A stretch of 64,000 nucleotides of DNA from Lepas anatifera (Eukaryota > Arthropoda > Thecostraca > Lepadidae): assembly GCA_034440635.1 (NCBI GenBank), contig JAOTON010002129.1, positions 695,001 through 759,000 on the forward strand, read 5' to 3'. Numbering within the stretch: the stretch's first letter is position 1; each line of letters opens with the position of its first letter. Shown here piece by piece: positions 62,601-64,000 of this stretch. The translations under genes and the position numbers were made by a program. Under the pieces are notes generated by a model. The model saw only the letters and a program-made list of their open reading frames with translations. It was not told where the DNA came from and ran no database searches.

Positions 62601-64000
62601 AGCTTGATACAAATGCCGTTCAGAATAAATCCTTAAAAATTGGACGTCGTGACAATAATACTACCTCCAGCCTAAGGATTATTTCCACAATGCAGCAAAA
62701 CTAGGTCAGTAATTGTGTGACAGACATTTCATTTATTTCAGCCAAACACTATTTTTATTAATAGCGATTTTGCTCGAATATTTTACTAGGTTATTTATTA
62801 TATTTTTCCGGACTAACTAGAATGCTAACAATAACTATTTCTATATCACTCGTACATGTAATGCTAGACCAGTACAATGTATGTAAACTTGATCACTTAT
62901 TTCAGCCTTGTGCTATCTTTTATTAAATATACTTTGCTCGAATTATTTTATTCCTATTGTACTCAGCGATCTGAGTCAAATTATCACTAAACTCAACCCA
63001 TCTCATAAGATCAGTTAATCTGGTTAATCATTGATACATCCTTTTCCTCAGCCTGTACCTCTGCCCCAACGTTACGCATCGAATGAGTATACATCTGGCT
63101 GCAGAAAAGCATGATCAAAATTAATTTACTTATTCCAAAACACCAACCCAACAACATTTCCAAAACATAATACGTGCCCCTCCAACAAATCCATCCCTTG
63201 TAGCTAGTTGATCTGATCAATCATTGATAAACCTTTTCTTGATATATTTAAACACCTATCACGCTTCAAACTAGCCGGTGGAGAACGTCGTGCGCCTTGA
63301 CAGTCGTCAGTATCAAATTTACGTTCAGCACTTAGCTTTTGAAAGGTCCAAACTGGTAAGATCTGCGCGTGCAGCTCTTCTTGAGCATTGACGTCCCTTT
63401 CCCAAGGTCACCTCATGCCACGTGACCACCTTGGGAAGCCGCGGTCGGTAGTGGGGGTAATTTTTACCGCTCTTTCCGCGAACGGTGAAAATGAAATGAA
63501 TGAAATATCGTTCTAGTGGTTTCGCGGCATGCTCTATCAGGTTAGATATCAGTTCAGATACAATTATGAAGGTGCCCCATTTTCTTTAATGTGTTGATAG
63601 TGGGCAACCCAGACCAACAGATTAAGGAAGCTTCCAAGGGAGGGGACAGAGTGACAAAACTAAAGAAAACATTGAACTTCAAAGGAAAAATGGAGGGCCT
63701 CATGTAGCAAACGATTTCCCCACCACCATTGTAACCGTTGCTCTGCCACTGAGCACTGATATCGGTGTAGAAGTGCCACCGAACCGTTGGGAGTACCCGA
63801 GGACGCCGTGTGCCGTGTTGACAGCGCCACTTTTGGGACCGTCTCACCTGTCGCCGCGGCGACGGTAGGCTGAGCTCTCCTGGCGGGCGGGGCGCTTTGT
63901 TCTGTGGTTGCATCAGGTGGGGCCGCCTCGGCCGCCCAGGGTCAGCTGTCGTGCCCAGCTGATGCAACAGCTGATTGTGCGTGCCGGAATGCAGCGCATG
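62601..64000. other. Non-coding; K-type terminal remnant at about 63370-63574
   Basis: 63370-63574 (CCACGTGACCACC, GGCATGCTCTATCAG, AAGGTGCCCCATTTTCT) is the reverse end of a K-type element, like 32640-32952. The remainder shows nothing recognisable. Confidence 0.5.

Overview
This is animal nuclear DNA. It is intron-rich, has no operons or ribosome-binding sites, and is dominated by repeats. The only gene I can support is the 3' half of the stimulatory G-protein alpha subunit gene (G-alpha-s), on the + strand from 29.9 to about 39.15 kb. Five coding exons are legible. They carry the switch I arginine, the DVGGQ switch II motif, the NKQD guanine-recognition box, TCAV, and the C-terminal QYELL end. 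From my recollection of the family, the [14 protein letters not shown] stretch fits arthropod proteins better than vertebrate ones. I therefore infer an arthropod, plausibly a crustacean, but the sequence does not fix the species. The exons for the P-loop and helical domain were not found in the 29.9 kb upstream.

Layout: 0-29.9 kb holds GC-rich and CpG-rich unique-looking blocks (about 2.4-3.4, 14.6-15.0, 15.4-16.0, 23.4-23.8 kb), six minisatellites (36, 38, 50, ~21-24, 36 and 34 bp units), AT microsatellites, and dispersed transposon remnants. 29.9-38.6 kb is the G-alpha-s gene. One of its introns is filled by an array that repeats the exon/intron boundary itself, and another contains an ~895 bp CT tract that runs into a damaged exon start. 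38.6-41.8 kb is the 3'UTR, its poly(A) signal and GC-rich flank. 42.5-45.9 kb is a ~72-copy, 47-bp satellite array that appears to sit inside a small inverted-repeat transposon. 46-56.5 kb is a dense cluster of non-autonomous elements bounded by TTAA. Several abut end to end sharing one TTAA, and others are nested, including one element inserted into its own kind in the opposite orientation. 56.5-60.3 kb is AT-rich and featureless. 60.3-61.1 kb is a ~63-bp minisatellite. The rest is unremarkable apart from a (TA)n tract attached to a hammerhead-like motif.

The long open reading frames over the minisatellites and the CT tract are artefacts of stop-free repeat units, not genes. Two places (3.97-5.82 kb and 35.38-35.42 kb) look like consensus errors in repeats. 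The most interesting observations are the tandem array of 5' splice sites, the satellite bounded by transposon ends, the TTAA nesting series including a self-insertion, and the hammerhead-like motifs next to TA repeats.
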